Of a stretch of DNA of 64,000 nucleotides, positions 22,342 through 30,912 are shown piece by piece. The notes beneath the pieces are model-generated. The model was not told the origin of the DNA, ran no database searches, and saw only the letters and a program-made list of their open reading frames with translations. The stretch is from contig NZ_CP011530.1 of NCBI RefSeq assembly GCF_001605725.1, forward strand, positions 2,914,001 to 2,978,000, in the 5' to 3' direction. The DNA comes from Mycobacteroides immunogenum (GTDB lineage: Bacteria; Actinomycetota; Actinomycetes; Mycobacteriales; Mycobacteriaceae). Made by a program: the position numbers and the translations under genes. Within the stretch, counting starts at the first letter, position 1. Each line of letters opens with the position of its first letter.

Positions 22342-23697
22342 ATGAATGCCAGAGACCTTGAAGGGAGCGCAGGTATGGCACCGCACGACCTGGCGATATC
22401 TGCCGACATCAAGTGGATCGGCGAAGCGCCCCACCAGGAGATCGAACGCAATACCGCGCCGCAGCTGCCCACCGATGACTCGTTCTATCTGCCACCCCTC
22501 GGATTCGAGCACGCCGCGCCCGGCACCGTGCTGCGCAGCCGCGACGTCGAATTGGCCTTCCTCGGCCTCATTCCTCAGCGCTTCACCGCGACCCAGCTGC
22601 TGTACCGCAGCAATGATCTGAACCTGGCCGCGGACGCCGCGGTGACCACCATCCTTACCCCCGAGCAGACCGATCCGGCGACGCCGATGCCGATCGTGTC
22701 GTACCAGTGCGCCATCGACGCCGTCACCGACCGGTGTTTCCCCTCATATGCGCTGCGCCGCGGCGCGCACGCGTTCGGCTCCTTCGCGCAGTTCGAGCTC
22801 CTGCTGATCGCCGCGCTGCTGTCCCGGGGCTGGGCGGTTTCCATTCCCGATCACGAGGGCGCCGACGGGATCTGGGGCGCACCCGAGGAGCCGGGATACC
22901 GGACCCTCGACGGCATACGCGCGGCGCTCAACTGCGACAGGCTGGGGCTCTCGCGCCAGGCCCCCATCGGGCTGTGGGGCTACTCCGGCGGAGGCCTCGC
23001 CAGCGCCTGGGCGGCTGAGGTCAGCGCCGACTACGCGCCCGAATTGGAGATTTCCGGCGTGGTGCTGGGTTCTCCGGTGGGCGATCTGGGTCACACCTTC
23101 CGCCGCCTCAACGGTGGCCTGTTCGCGGCACTGCCCGGCCTTGTCGTGGCCGCGCTGTCGCATGTGTATCCGGGCCTGGAACGGGTGATCGACGAGCATG
23201 CCACGGCCAAGGGCAAGAAGTTCCTCGGCCGGCTCGAAGAGTTGACCACCCTGCGGGCCATCATGGCGATGGCCTTCAAGGACATGGACGACCTGGTGGA
23301 CAAGCCACTGGAGCAGCTGTTGCAGACACCCGAGGTGCAACACGTCTTCGACAGCACCAAGCTCGGCAAGACCGTCCCCACACCCCCGGTCCTCATCATT
23401 CAGGCCGTGCATGACGAGATCATCTCGACGTCATGCATCGACGAACTTGCCAGCACTTACCGCAGTGGTGGCGCCCATGTGGAGTATCACCGGGATCTGC
23501 TCAACGAGCACATCCTGCTGCACCCCATGTCCGCACCCATGTCGATGGATTGGCTGAGCGCCCGGTTGCATGGCGAAGCACTCCCGACCGGACCGCGCCG
23601 CACCAGCTGGCCGCTGGCATTCAAACCCTCGACTTACCTCGGCCTGTTGAAGCTGGGGTGGATCAGCGCCAAGGTGATCGGCGGCCGTTCTCTGTAG
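22342..23697 (+). CDS. Secretory-lipase-family (LIP) hydrolase
   Basis: 451-aa alpha/beta hydrolase similar to Rv1592c. The nucleophile elbow is LWGYSGGG (Ser215), [13 protein letters not shown] carries the likely catalytic Asp, and EHILLHP the His. The family (PF03583) includes secreted lipases, but no signal peptide is visible here, so it may be cytoplasmic or exported another way. ATG 22342 matches the Rv1592c N-terminus; ATG 22375 is an alternative. It is convergent with the TetR gene, 6 bp away. Confidence 0.85.
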   Translation: MNARDLEGSAGMAPHDLAISADIKWIGEAPHQEIERNTAPQLPTDDSFYLPPLGFEHAAPGTVLRSRDVELAFLGLIPQRFTATQLLYRSNDLNLAADAAVTTILTPEQTDPATPMPIVSYQCAIDAVTDRCFPSYALRRGAHAFGSFAQFELLLIAALLSRGWAVSIPDHEGADGIWGAPEEPGYRTLDGIRAALNCDRLGLSRQAPIGLWGYSGGGLASAWAAEVSADYAPELEISGVVLGSPVGDLGHTFRRLNGGLFAALPGLVVAALSHVYPGLERVIDEHATAKGKKFLGRLEELTTLRAIMAMAFKDMDDLVDKPLEQLLQTPEVQHVFDSTKLGKTVPTPPVLIIQAVHDEIISTSCIDELASTYRSGGAHVEYHRDLLNEHILLHPMSAPMSMDWLSARLHGEALPTGPRRTSWPLAFKPSTYLGLLKLGWISAKVIGGRSL

Positions 23698-23703
23698 CCG
23701 GCC

Positions 23704-24240
23704 TCAGCTCCGCAGTGCGGCGATGGCCGCATCCACGGCCGTCTTCTTCACTTGCCGCTGCGAGCGGTCCGCATACTCGATGGTGCAATCCGACAATCCG
23801 CCAAGGGCGACGGTTGCCCGAATCAGCTGCGCTGCCGAAGGTTTACTGCCCGCTAGCAGAACGATCAGCTTGCGGCGCCATTCGATCATCCATTCACCCA
23901 GCTCGAGCTGCCCCAGCGTGGCCAGATCTCGCACGATGATGCCCATGACAACCCGATGAGCCCACAACACATCGAAGTAGCCCTCGAGTAGTTGCCGGGT
24001 ATCCCCCGCATTGCCCGCCGTCAAGAACGCTTGTAGGTCATCAACCATCGGCTGGACAATGCTCAGCACCAGCTCGTCACGTGACGAGAAGTGGTAGTAG
24101 AGAGCAGGTTTGGTGATCTTCAGGCGGCTCGCGATGTCTTGCAGGCTGGTGTTGCGCAGCCCGTGTTCGGCAAACAGCTCGCGAGCGACGGTTTGAATGC
24201 GCTCCCTGGTGTTCGGTGCGACCGCAGCCTCGGGGACCAT
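23704..24240 (-). CDS. TetR-family transcriptional regulator
   Basis: 178-aa regulator with an N-terminal HTH (about residues 10-57; TSLQDIASRLKITKPALYYHFSS) and an all-helical ligand domain. It is divergent from an FAD monooxygenase gene with dyads in the 80-bp gap, so it likely represses that gene and itself in response to the monooxygenase substrate. Confidence 0.88.
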   Translation of the reverse strand: MVPEAAVAPNTRERIQTVARELFAEHGLRNTSLQDIASRLKITKPALYYHFSSRDELVLSIVQPMVDDLQAFLTAGNAGDTRQLLEGYFDVLWAHRVVMGIIVRDLATLGQLELGEWMIEWRRKLIVLLAGSKPSAAQLIRATVALGGLSDCTIEYADRSQRQVKKTAVDAAIAALRS

Positions 24241-24269
24241 CCGCCGATATTAGCGCCTGACTTTCCGGC

Positions 24270-24310
24270 AGGTAAGCAGTATGCTCGATGTACTTACCTA
24301 TCGTTAAGTA
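24270..24310. promoter_or_regulatory. TetR operator candidates before the FAD monooxygenase
   Basis: Two dyads share the half-site TACTTACC. TACTTA (24291-24296) pairs with TAAGTA (24305-24310) across 8 nt, a typical TetR spacing. AGGTAAG (24270-24276) pairs with CTTACCT (24293-24299) across 16 nt. They lie between the divergent starts at 24240 and 24321, just upstream of the AAGGAG ribosome binding site. Confidence 0.6.
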
Positions 24311-24320
24311 AGGAGTCGCC

Positions 24321-25544
24321 ATGCGGGTTCTCGTTTCCGGGGCGAGCGTCGCAGGCCCCACTCTGGCTTTTTGGCTGGCGCGCTATGGGTTTGACGTCAC
24401 CGTGGTGGAGCGCTCACCCAGTCCGCGGAAGTCGGGCGGTCACGCCGTGGACCTGTTCAAGCCCGCGATGGACATCGTCGAGAAGATGGGCGTCCTGGAC
24501 CGCATCGAAGCGCACGAGGCCGGCACCGACATCATCTCCATTCAGCGCGAGGGCAATCGCGGTCTGGTCGAGCTGCCGGAGGCACTGATCACCTCCGCCG
24601 TGTCACAACGCCACATCGAGATCATGCGGGACGATCTCAGCGAAATCCTTTACGACGCGAGCTCACCCACCGCGGAGTACATCTTCGGTGATTCCATCGC
24701 GGCACTCACCGAAGAACCCACCGGCGTACACGTCTCTTTCGACAAGGCCGCCGATCGCCGGTTCGACCTTGTCGTCGGTGCCGACGGGCTGCATTCGAAC
24801 GTCCGTACTCTGATATTCGGTCCCGAGTCGAGCTATTCGCATTGGCTCGGCGAGTATCTCGCCGTCGCGTCCATACCGAACTATCTCGATCTCGACGATC
24901 ACGCGCTGATGTTCCCGCGCGTCGACCGGTTGGCGGGCATATACAGCGCCAAGCAAGTTCAGGATGCCCGGGCGTTCTTCCTCTTCCGCACGCCAGAACA
25001 GCTTGACTACCACCACCGCGACGTCGACCGGCAGAAGCAGATCCTCAAACACCTCTACGCGGACTTCGGTTGGGAGGTACCGCGGATGCTCGCGGAAGTA
25101 GATGCCACGGACGCTTTCTACATGGACTCCATCACACAGCTGCGGATGGACACCTGGTCCAAGGGCCGCATCACGCTCGTCGGCGACGCGGGATACTGCC
25201 CCGGTCCGGCCGTCGGTGGAAGTACCAGTATTGCCATAGTCGGGGCATACGTGCTCGCCGGGGAAATCGCGGCAGCCGAAGGGGATCACACCCGCGCCTA
25301 CCTCGCATACGAAGCAGCACTGCGTGACTACGTGCACCGCAGCCGGCAGCTGGCACTTACCGCATCCGGCACCCTGGTACCCAAGAGCCGCCTGGGCCTT
25401 CTGGCTCTGGTTCACGGTGCACGAATCCTCCAGCATTTGCCATCACCACTGGCCCACACGCTGTCCCGGCTCGTGGCGGCGCGCCGATTGAATATCCACG
25501 ACACCTTCACCATCCGCGACTACCTGCATCTAGCCGATCACTAG
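24321..25544 (+). CDS. FAD-dependent monooxygenase (PHBH/TetX-like group)
   Basis: 407-aa group A flavin monooxygenase. Visible motifs are the FAD dinucleotide fold VLVSGASVAGPTLAFWLA, the DG motif DLVVGADGLHS and the GD motif ITLVGDAGYCPGP. The C-terminal 60 residues are helical. Such enzymes hydroxylate aromatics or antibiotics (rifampicin, tetracyclines). M. abscessus carries a tetracycline-inactivating member with a linked TetR gene, but this divergent pair in a nad-his-bio setting looks like a different paralogue. Substrate not predicted. AAGGAG precedes ATG 24321. Confidence 0.85.
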   Translation: MRVLVSGASVAGPTLAFWLARYGFDVTVVERSPSPRKSGGHAVDLFKPAMDIVEKMGVLDRIEAHEAGTDIISIQREGNRGLVELPEALITSAVSQRHIEIMRDDLSEILYDASSPTAEYIFGDSIAALTEEPTGVHVSFDKAADRRFDLVVGADGLHSNVRTLIFGPESSYSHWLGEYLAVASIPNYLDLDDHALMFPRVDRLAGIYSAKQVQDARAFFLFRTPEQLDYHHRDVDRQKQILKHLYADFGWEVPRMLAEVDATDAFYMDSITQLRMDTWSKGRITLVGDAGYCPGPAVGGSTSIAIVGAYVLAGEIAAAEGDHTRAYLAYEAALRDYVHRSRQLALTASGTLVPKSRLGLLALVHGARILQHLPSPLAHTLSRLVAARRLNIHDTFTIRDYLHLADH

Positions 25545-25703
25545 CGCGTTAGCCGGGGTACGGATCAACAAGAGCCAGAACATCATTGGAGGCAGTTGTT
25601 GTCACGTTGCTGCGCGACACTCCCGCATCGGGCGCGCCACACTGGGGCAGCGCACCACGTACGCTGACGTCCGGGTCGCCACAACAGAACACCGAGGAGT
25701 GAG

Positions 25704-27473
25704 ATGGACCGGACCGCCAATCCCTTGTTCAAGGCGGGTATGGCCGCTATCACCGCAACCACCTTGGTGGTCGCGCCCACGGTGGCTCCACCCACACGGC
25801 AAGCAATCTCACTGCCCGACATCCGATCCGCCACGGTGCGCCTGAGTTCGCTTGCGTTCACACCGCAGAGTGCCGACGTTCCCGTCAGCCCGCTGGCCGC
25901 ACTGAAACTCCCGCTCTCGCCTCCCGCGGCTGCCGCGCCCGGGGCGAGCACCCTCCCCCGCACACTGACGCCAATCAGCCCGCTCACGTCCGCGATACAG
26001 CCGAGAGCGGCCGCACCCGCGCCCACCGGCGCGGCCGCTCAACCGCGCCCGGCATCTGCCTCGGCGACGGCGGGCCCCGCCGTCGCGAACTCCATCACCA
26101 ACGGGATCGATCAGGCCTACCAGTTCGTCCAATACTGGGTTGACTATGGCGTCAATCTCGCACAGTGGGGCGCGGGCTTCGTTCCCGTGATCGGCGGACT
26201 CGTCAGCGCCCAGATCGGCATCGTCTACGACAACCTGGTGCGCCCCATCGCCAACAGCTTTGTCTACAACCTTGTCGACCCGATCATCAACGACCCGAGC
26301 TTCTCCAACATCGTGAATTCATTCGGCCGGTTCGGCGGTGACATCGTGAATTCCGTCATCAACTTGGCCTGGGCCGAGGTGCGCTACTTCCTGCCTCCCC
26401 TACCGCCGCTGCCCGGCCTGGCTTTGCAGGCGACGACACCGGCCGACGCAGCGGCGTCCGCCACGGTCCACGAGGCATTGGCGCCATTCGCCAAGGCCTT
26501 CAAGGATGCCGAGGCGCACTTCGCCGAAGCATTGGGCCTGACGAAGACCGACCCGAAGCTTACGACCGCGGAAAAGGCCGGCACCGCAACACAAACCAGT
26601 ACCGAATCCGGCAAAGAGCCGACCAAGGAAATCTCCAAGGAAGACGGCAGGACCACCGAGGCCGCTGGTACCACCGGCGCCACGGAGACACCGGACTCGA
26701 AGGAATCCAGCGACGGCAAAACGCCCGCCAAAGACAAGACTGTCCCCGCCGTAGAAAAACAGGCGAGCGACAAGCCCAAGGCGGACGGCAAGGAGACCGC
26801 CATCGCGGCAACCGAGGTCACCAAGGAAACCGTCAAAGACACACCCAAGGAAGGCGCCACCTCCACCGACGCCGCGGGGACTTCCGGGGAGCCGGTCAAG
26901 ACCAGCAAGCCGGTAAAGGAGACTGAAGACCAGAAGGATTCGACGAAGGAGACCACGCCGGCAATCGGCGCCACCACCGTCGACAAGCAAGACAAGACGG
27001 TCAAGGCGAAGGTGCCCACGGCCAGCACGACCGAGCATGGAGCCATCAGCGCTCAGGGCATTGTCCGGGGCCCCGTCTCGCAGTCGACAACCTCGGGGCA
27101 GCCGGGATCGTCGGCACCGGCAGCCAAGAGCACCGAGTCCAAGGTATCCGAGGGCAAGACATCGGATACCCAGAGGACGGACGCCGCCGCGCCCGACACG
27201 AAGATCGCCGAGACCAAGACCACCGACACCAAAAACACCGGCACCAAGACCGCCGACACGAAGACAACTGATACGAAGACGTCCGACACCAAAACCACGG
27301 ATTCCAAGCCGAAGGCTTCCGAGACGAAGTCCTCCGAGTCCAAGACCTCGAACACAAAATCCTCCGGCACCGCGTCCGCCCATGATTCGGCGAGCAAATC
27401 GTCGGGTTCCGGCAGCAACTCATCGAAATCCGGTGGTGAAGGTTCGAAGTCAGGCGGCGGCAGCCACCACTAG
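25704..27473 (+). CDS. Exported Lys/Thr-rich repeat protein, function unknown
   Basis: 589 aa. Residues 1-30 look like a signal peptide (hydrophobic TLVVAPTVAPP after a short basic start). Residues about 35-130 are Ala/Pro-rich. Residues 130-235 form a compact hydrophobic domain (VPVIGGLVSAQIGIVYDN, NPSFSNIVNSFGRFGGD-like). From about 280 to the end the chain is low-complexity Lys/Thr/Ser/Asp/Glu with many TKTTD and TKTSD units, ending SGGGSHH. A soluble or cell-wall-associated surface protein is likely; Lys-rich tails bind glycosaminoglycans in HBHA, but that is analogy only. Good GAGGAG before the ATG. The 159 bp upstream show no other gene. Its stop shares CTAG with the convergent LysR stop. 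Confidence 0.75.
   Translation: MDRTANPLFKAGMAAITATTLVVAPTVAPPTRQAISLPDIRSATVRLSSLAFTPQSADVPVSPLAALKLPLSPPAAAAPGASTLPRTLTPISPLTSAIQPRAAAPAPTGAAAQPRPASASATAGPAVANSITNGIDQAYQFVQYWVDYGVNLAQWGAGFVPVIGGLVSAQIGIVYDNLVRPIANSFVYNLVDPIINDPSFSNIVNSFGRFGGDIVNSVINLAWAEVRYFLPPLPPLPGLALQATTPADAAASATVHEALAPFAKAFKDAEAHFAEALGLTKTDPKLTTAEKAGTATQTSTESGKEPTKEISKEDGRTTEAAGTTGATETPDSKESSDGKTPAKDKTVPAVEKQASDKPKADGKETAIAATEVTKETVKDTPKEGATSTDAAGTSGEPVKTSKPVKETEDQKDSTKETTPAIGATTVDKQDKTVKAKVPTASTTEHGAISAQGIVRGPVSQSTTSGQPGSSAPAAKSTESKVSEGKTSDTQRTDAAAPDTKIAETKTTDTKNTGTKTADTKTTDTKTSDTKTTDSKPKASETKSSESKTSNTKSSGTASAHDSASKSSGSGSNSSKSGGEGSKSGGGSHH
27195..27366 (+). repeat. Degenerate 15-bp tandem repeat coding TK-T-T/S-D units
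   Basis: About ten imperfect copies of a unit reading T-K-T-[TAS]-D (for example TKTTDTKNTGTKTADTKTTD). Codons vary at third positions, so the array is old or under selection for the peptide rather than a recent slippage product. Confidence 0.65.
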
Positions 27474-28390
27474 CCCTCGCGGGTCACCATGCTGTTGACA
27501 GCGTGCTGCGAAAAATTGTGCAGTAGAAAGTCGGCCAGACTCGTCGTAGATGCCGCGCGAGTGGCAGTTCCCCAGGCCAGCGCGATGGAGCGATGGTAGT
27601 GGCCGCCGATGAGCGGTATTTCCCGGATGCCCGGGGGTGTGCGGTCATCGTGCGGCAACAGGGCCACGCCCAGGCCGCGACTGATGAGCTCGCGGATGGT
27701 GCTGAATTCGGTTACCTCGATCGCGATATTGGGGGTGTAGCCCGCAGCGCGGCACCACATTTCGGTAAGTTGCCGCAGGTTGTAGCTGGGCGGGTTTGCC
27801 ACGAACGTCTCGCCGGCGAGCTGATCCAGACCCACTCGCGCCGCTCCGGCCAGCCGGTGATCCTCGGGGACCGCGAGATGTATACGCTGAACCCCAATCA
27901 GGTTGTGATGCAAACGTTCTGGCGCTGGAATCACCACGGCGAGATCAAGGTGGCCGGTAAGCAGTTCGGCACCCAACTGAGTGCCATGCGCCTGTTTGAG
28001 GAGTACCCGTATGCCCGGGTGCCGATGCCGGAACGCGGCCAACAGATCGGGGATGTGCCCAGATCCCATGGTTAGAGGAAAGCCGAACCGCACGGTTCCG
28101 TGCTCACCATCTGCGCCCCCGGTGAGCTCAGCGAGCGTGTGCTCGAGCTCGGCCAACGGCTCACGCGTGCGGGCGGCCAGCCGGCACGCCTCCGGTGTGA
28201 GCCGCACAGCCCTACCGTCGTGAATGAGCAAAGGCACCCCCAAAGCCGCCTGTAACGCGTGTATGCGGCGGCTCATCGATGACTGCGGGATATCCAGCGC
28301 AAGCGCCGCCTGGGTCATGTGCCCATCGTGAGCGGCAAGTTCAACCAGCGCCCGTAGCTGCGGAGCCAGCTGCGATGTCCATTGATCCAT
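27470..28390 (-). CDS. LysR-family transcriptional regulator
   Basis: 306-aa regulator. N-terminal winged HTH at residues about 8-65 (MTQAALALDIPQSSMSRRIHALQAALGVPLL), followed by a periplasmic-binding-like effector domain. It is divergent from mqo, with two small dyads in the 65-bp gap, so mqo is the probable target. It shares the 4-bp CTAG of its stop with the convergent upstream gene. Confidence 0.88.
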   Translation of the reverse strand: MDQWTSQLAPQLRALVELAAHDGHMTQAALALDIPQSSMSRRIHALQAALGVPLLIHDGRAVRLTPEACRLAARTREPLAELEHTLAELTGGADGEHGTVRFGFPLTMGSGHIPDLLAAFRHRHPGIRVLLKQAHGTQLGAELLTGHLDLAVVIPAPERLHHNLIGVQRIHLAVPEDHRLAGAARVGLDQLAGETFVANPPSYNLRQLTEMWCRAAGYTPNIAIEVTEFSTIRELISRGLGVALLPHDDRTPPGIREIPLIGGHYHRSIALAWGTATRAASTTSLADFLLHNFSQHAVNSMVTREG

Positions 28391-28422
28391 TTATGGATGA
28401 TACTTGCCCAATCATTCATTGG
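28385..28422. promoter_or_regulatory. Dyads in the lysR-mqo gap
   Basis: ATCCAT-TT-ATGGAT (28385-28398) covers the lysR start codon, and CCAAT-CATTC-ATTGG (28408-28422) lies mid-gap. The second fits the general LysR pattern of a 15-bp interrupted dyad. Binding is inference. Confidence 0.5.
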
Positions 28423-28455
28423 ACGGATCGAATGAGAACGGCGGATCGTGACCGT

Positions 28456-29952
28456 ATGACCCGAATCCCGAGTGCGCCCGACACATCACCTGTCGAAGCC
28501 GACGTCGTGCTCATCGGCGGCGGCATCATGTCCGCGACGCTGGGCTCCATGCTGTCGGTGTTGGCACCCGAGTTGCGAATCATATTGCTGGAAAGGGCAG
28601 ATGAACTGGCGACGGAAAGCAGCGGCCCCTGGAACAACGCGGGTACCGGACACACTGGCTTCTGCGAGCTCAACTACATGCCCGATGCCAGCGATGGAGC
28701 GAAAGCGGCCGCGGTTGCTCGTCAATTTCATCTCAGTCGGCAGTGGTGGTCGTATCTGGCCGATAACGCACTACTGCGGCCCGACGCGTTCATCCACCCG
28801 GCGGCGCACATGGACGTGGTCTTCGGGCGCCGCGATGTGGACTATCTGCGCAAACGGTACGAAACGCTCTCCGCGGAGCCAATGTTCACCGGCATGCGAT
28901 TCACAGATGACCCCGCCACCATTGAACGGTGGGCTCCGCTGATTATGCGTGGTCGCGTCCCGAATGAACCTATCGCCGCCACCCTGCACCCGGACGGCAC
29001 CGATATCGACTTCGGTGCGCTCACCGCCGCGCTGACACGCATCGTCGCCGACCGCGGTGGGCAGGTCCGATTGGGTCACCACGTCCGTGCTCTGCGCCAG
29101 GATGCTGACGGCTCCTGGTTGGTGACCGGGCGTAACTCCCATGGAGACTTCGCCATACGCACACCCAAGGTATTCGTGGGTGCGGGTGGGCAGGCGCTGT
29201 GGATCCTGCAGCGCGCTCGACTTCCTGAGGTCCGGGGCTACGCCGTGCTGCCCGTCGGCGCCGCATTCCTGCGCTCGGACAATCAGACCTTGGTGGCCCA
29301 GCACGCCACCAAGGTGTACGGACAAGCCCCCGTGGGTGCGCCACCGATGTCGGTGCCGCACTTGGACAAGCGTGTCATCGGCGGACGGTCCTACCTGATG
29401 TTCGGGCCGTACGCGACATTCAGCACCAAACTGCTCACACACGGACGGTGGACCGACGTCTTCACCACAGTCCGCTGGCACAACCTGCACGTGATCGCGG
29501 CCGCGCTACTGCACAATCTCGATCTGGTGAGATACCTGGTAGGGCAAGTGATCGCGGGTCCGCGCCAGCGGCTCAGGCAACTTCGGCGGTACTACCCCGG
29601 CTCCGAATCCGACGACTGGAAACTTTTCCCGGCGGGTCAACGGGCACAACTGATCAAACCGGATCCCCGACATATCGGAGTGTTGCAGCAGGGCACCGAA
29701 CTCGTCGTGAGCGCCGACAGGAGCATCGCCGGACTTCTCGGCGCCTCGCCGGGCGCGTCGACCGCGGTCCCGATCATGCTTGATGCGCTTGCACGCTGCT
29801 TCCCCGAACAATGGGAAAGCTCATGGGGGCACACCATGACCGATGCCATGCCGGGTACCGGAGATACCGTCTGGGATACCGCGACGGTCATCAACTCGGC
29901 CCGCAGCACCGCCCGGTCATTGCGGCTCGACGACGCTAGACCGTCGAGTTAG
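28456..29952 (+). CDS. mqo: Malate:quinone oxidoreductase
   Basis: 498-aa FAD enzyme oxidising malate to oxaloacetate with electrons to menaquinone, membrane-peripheral. N-terminal VVLIGGGIMSATLGSML is the dinucleotide fold; TESSGPWNNAGTGHTGFCELNY and LRRYYPGSESDDWKLFPAGQR are Mqo signatures; the length is typical. ATG 28456 (MTRIP) is preferred to 28432; residues before these do not belong. Its last 17 bp overlap the convergent DUF2567 gene. Confidence 0.93.
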   Translation: MTRIPSAPDTSPVEADVVLIGGGIMSATLGSMLSVLAPELRIILLERADELATESSGPWNNAGTGHTGFCELNYMPDASDGAKAAAVARQFHLSRQWWSYLADNALLRPDAFIHPAAHMDVVFGRRDVDYLRKRYETLSAEPMFTGMRFTDDPATIERWAPLIMRGRVPNEPIAATLHPDGTDIDFGALTAALTRIVADRGGQVRLGHHVRALRQDADGSWLVTGRNSHGDFAIRTPKVFVGAGGQALWILQRARLPEVRGYAVLPVGAAFLRSDNQTLVAQHATKVYGQAPVGAPPMSVPHLDKRVIGGRSYLMFGPYATFSTKLLTHGRWTDVFTTVRWHNLHVIAAALLHNLDLVRYLVGQVIAGPRQRLRQLRRYYPGSESDDWKLFPAGQRAQLIKPDPRHIGVLQQGTELVVSADRSIAGLLGASPGASTAVPIMLDALARCFPEQWESSWGHTMTDAMPGTGDTVWDTATVINSARSTARSLRLDDARPSS

Positions 29953-30664
29953 CACCCTCAACGGGCGGCACGGCCACCGGAGCGCGATAAATAGGTACCG
30001 GCGCGGGTGGCCAGGCCTCCAGATCATCACGGGCACAGGCGACCACGCAGAACATGTAGACCACAGCGGCCAGGCACGGTGCGAGCGCCAGCGTGACGGC
30101 TATCTGCGCCTCGGTGTGGCCATAGAAAACCGCCGGGGCCTGGACGACGTACTTGATCCGGTGCCCTTCACCGAGCTGAGCACCGGCGATATCCAATGCG
30201 CCGTAACGCATCCGGACCAGTACTGCTCCGATGCCCGACGCCACCGCCGAACATGCCAAGGCGCCGAGAGCCAGTGCGCCGACCATCATCGGGCCGCGAT
30301 GCGCCCGCCACTGCCACGCCGCGGCGGACACGATGACCGCAACCACGGTGGCCATCCCCACGAGCAGGGTCGTGCCGACAAAGAAGTTGTCGGCCTGATT
30401 GCCCAAGTGCACGAACACCCGTCCGTTATCGCGGGTATCGGCGATAGCACCGTGAATACCGGGTGCGATGGCGCTCCACAGCGCCCCCACCAGCACACCG
30501 GACAACGCCAACCCGACAAAAACCACGGCCGCCGCGCGCAAGTGCGAGAAACGCGGCGCGGCAACGCTATTCACCGAAGCCGCCGGCTGCCCACTAGTAC
30601 TCACCGGAATCGCCGGCTCTACGCTTGCGTTCATCTGGACCGCCGGGTCTTCGCTTGCACTCAT
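29936..30664 (-). CDS. DUF2567-type membrane protein
   Basis: 242 aa with four membrane segments (about residues 44-66, 96-116, 125-148 and 188-208), matching Rv1591, which also follows bioB and Rv1590. Function unknown. The first 33 residues are three imperfect 10-aa repeats ([10 protein letters not shown] / [10 protein letters not shown] / [10 protein letters not shown]). Its start overlaps the bsaP stop as ATGA, so it is in the bioB operon; a role in biotin or dethiobiotin handling is possible but unproven. Confidence 0.78.
   Translation of the reverse strand: MSASEDPAVQMNASVEPAIPVSTSGQPAASVNSVAAPRFSHLRAAAVVFVGLALSGVLVGALWSAIAPGIHGAIADTRDNGRVFVHLGNQADNFFVGTTLLVGMATVVAVIVSAAAWQWRAHRGPMMVGALALGALACSAVASGIGAVLVRMRYGALDIAGAQLGEGHRIKYVVQAPAVFYGHTEAQIAVTLALAPCLAAVVYMFCVVACARDDLEAWPPAPVPIYRAPVAVPPVEGANSTV
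30573..30664 (-). repeat. Three degenerate 30-bp tandem repeats at the DUF2567 gene start
   Basis: Each unit begins with a usable start codon (ATG, ATG, GTG, then GTG of the partial fourth) and contains a shared core near CCGGCG. The units encode the N-terminal decapeptide repeats. Confidence 0.6.
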
Positions 30665-30912
30665 CGCTGCTCAAGCTGCTTGGAGTCCACCTCGCCGTGC
30701 CGCGAGCACTTCGCGTGCCAGCCATCCGGCCGCACCTGCACAATCATGCGCCGTCCACACGCCGCGCAGAAGCGTGGCGGCTCCAGTCCCAGCTGAGCCG
30801 CGGTAGGCAGTATCGAACCGGCAACGCCACCATCGATCTCGATCCCGGTGTACACGTTGTACTTACCGGCAGCCACCGGTTCGGTACCCATGAGGTACAG
30901 ACTATTGGTCAC
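30661..30912 (-). CDS. bsaP: Biotin synthase auxiliary protein
   Basis: 83-aa small protein orthologous by position and sequence style to Rv1590, which was reported as BsaP, an auxiliary protein needed by mycobacterial biotin synthases. It has a CAACG (Cys-X2-Cys) pair and a third cysteine in AKCSRHG, a likely metal or Fe-S site. ATG 30912 overlaps the bioB stop (ATGA) and its own stop overlaps the next start, so production is coupled to BioB. Confidence 0.85.
   Translation of the reverse strand: MTNSLYLMGTEPVAAGKYNVYTGIEIDGGVAGSILPTAAQLGLEPPRFCAACGRRMIVQVRPDGWHAKCSRHGEVDSKQLEQR

Noticed and set aside
24321..25544. Identification as the characterised M. abscessus tetracycline-inactivating TetX
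   Set aside because: The neighbourhood (nad, bio and his genes) and the divergent orientation do not match that locus as I remember it, so only the family was called.
27195..27366. A CRISPR-like array
   Set aside because: The repeats are 15 bp, contiguous and in frame with a protein; there are no spacers and no cas genes in the window.
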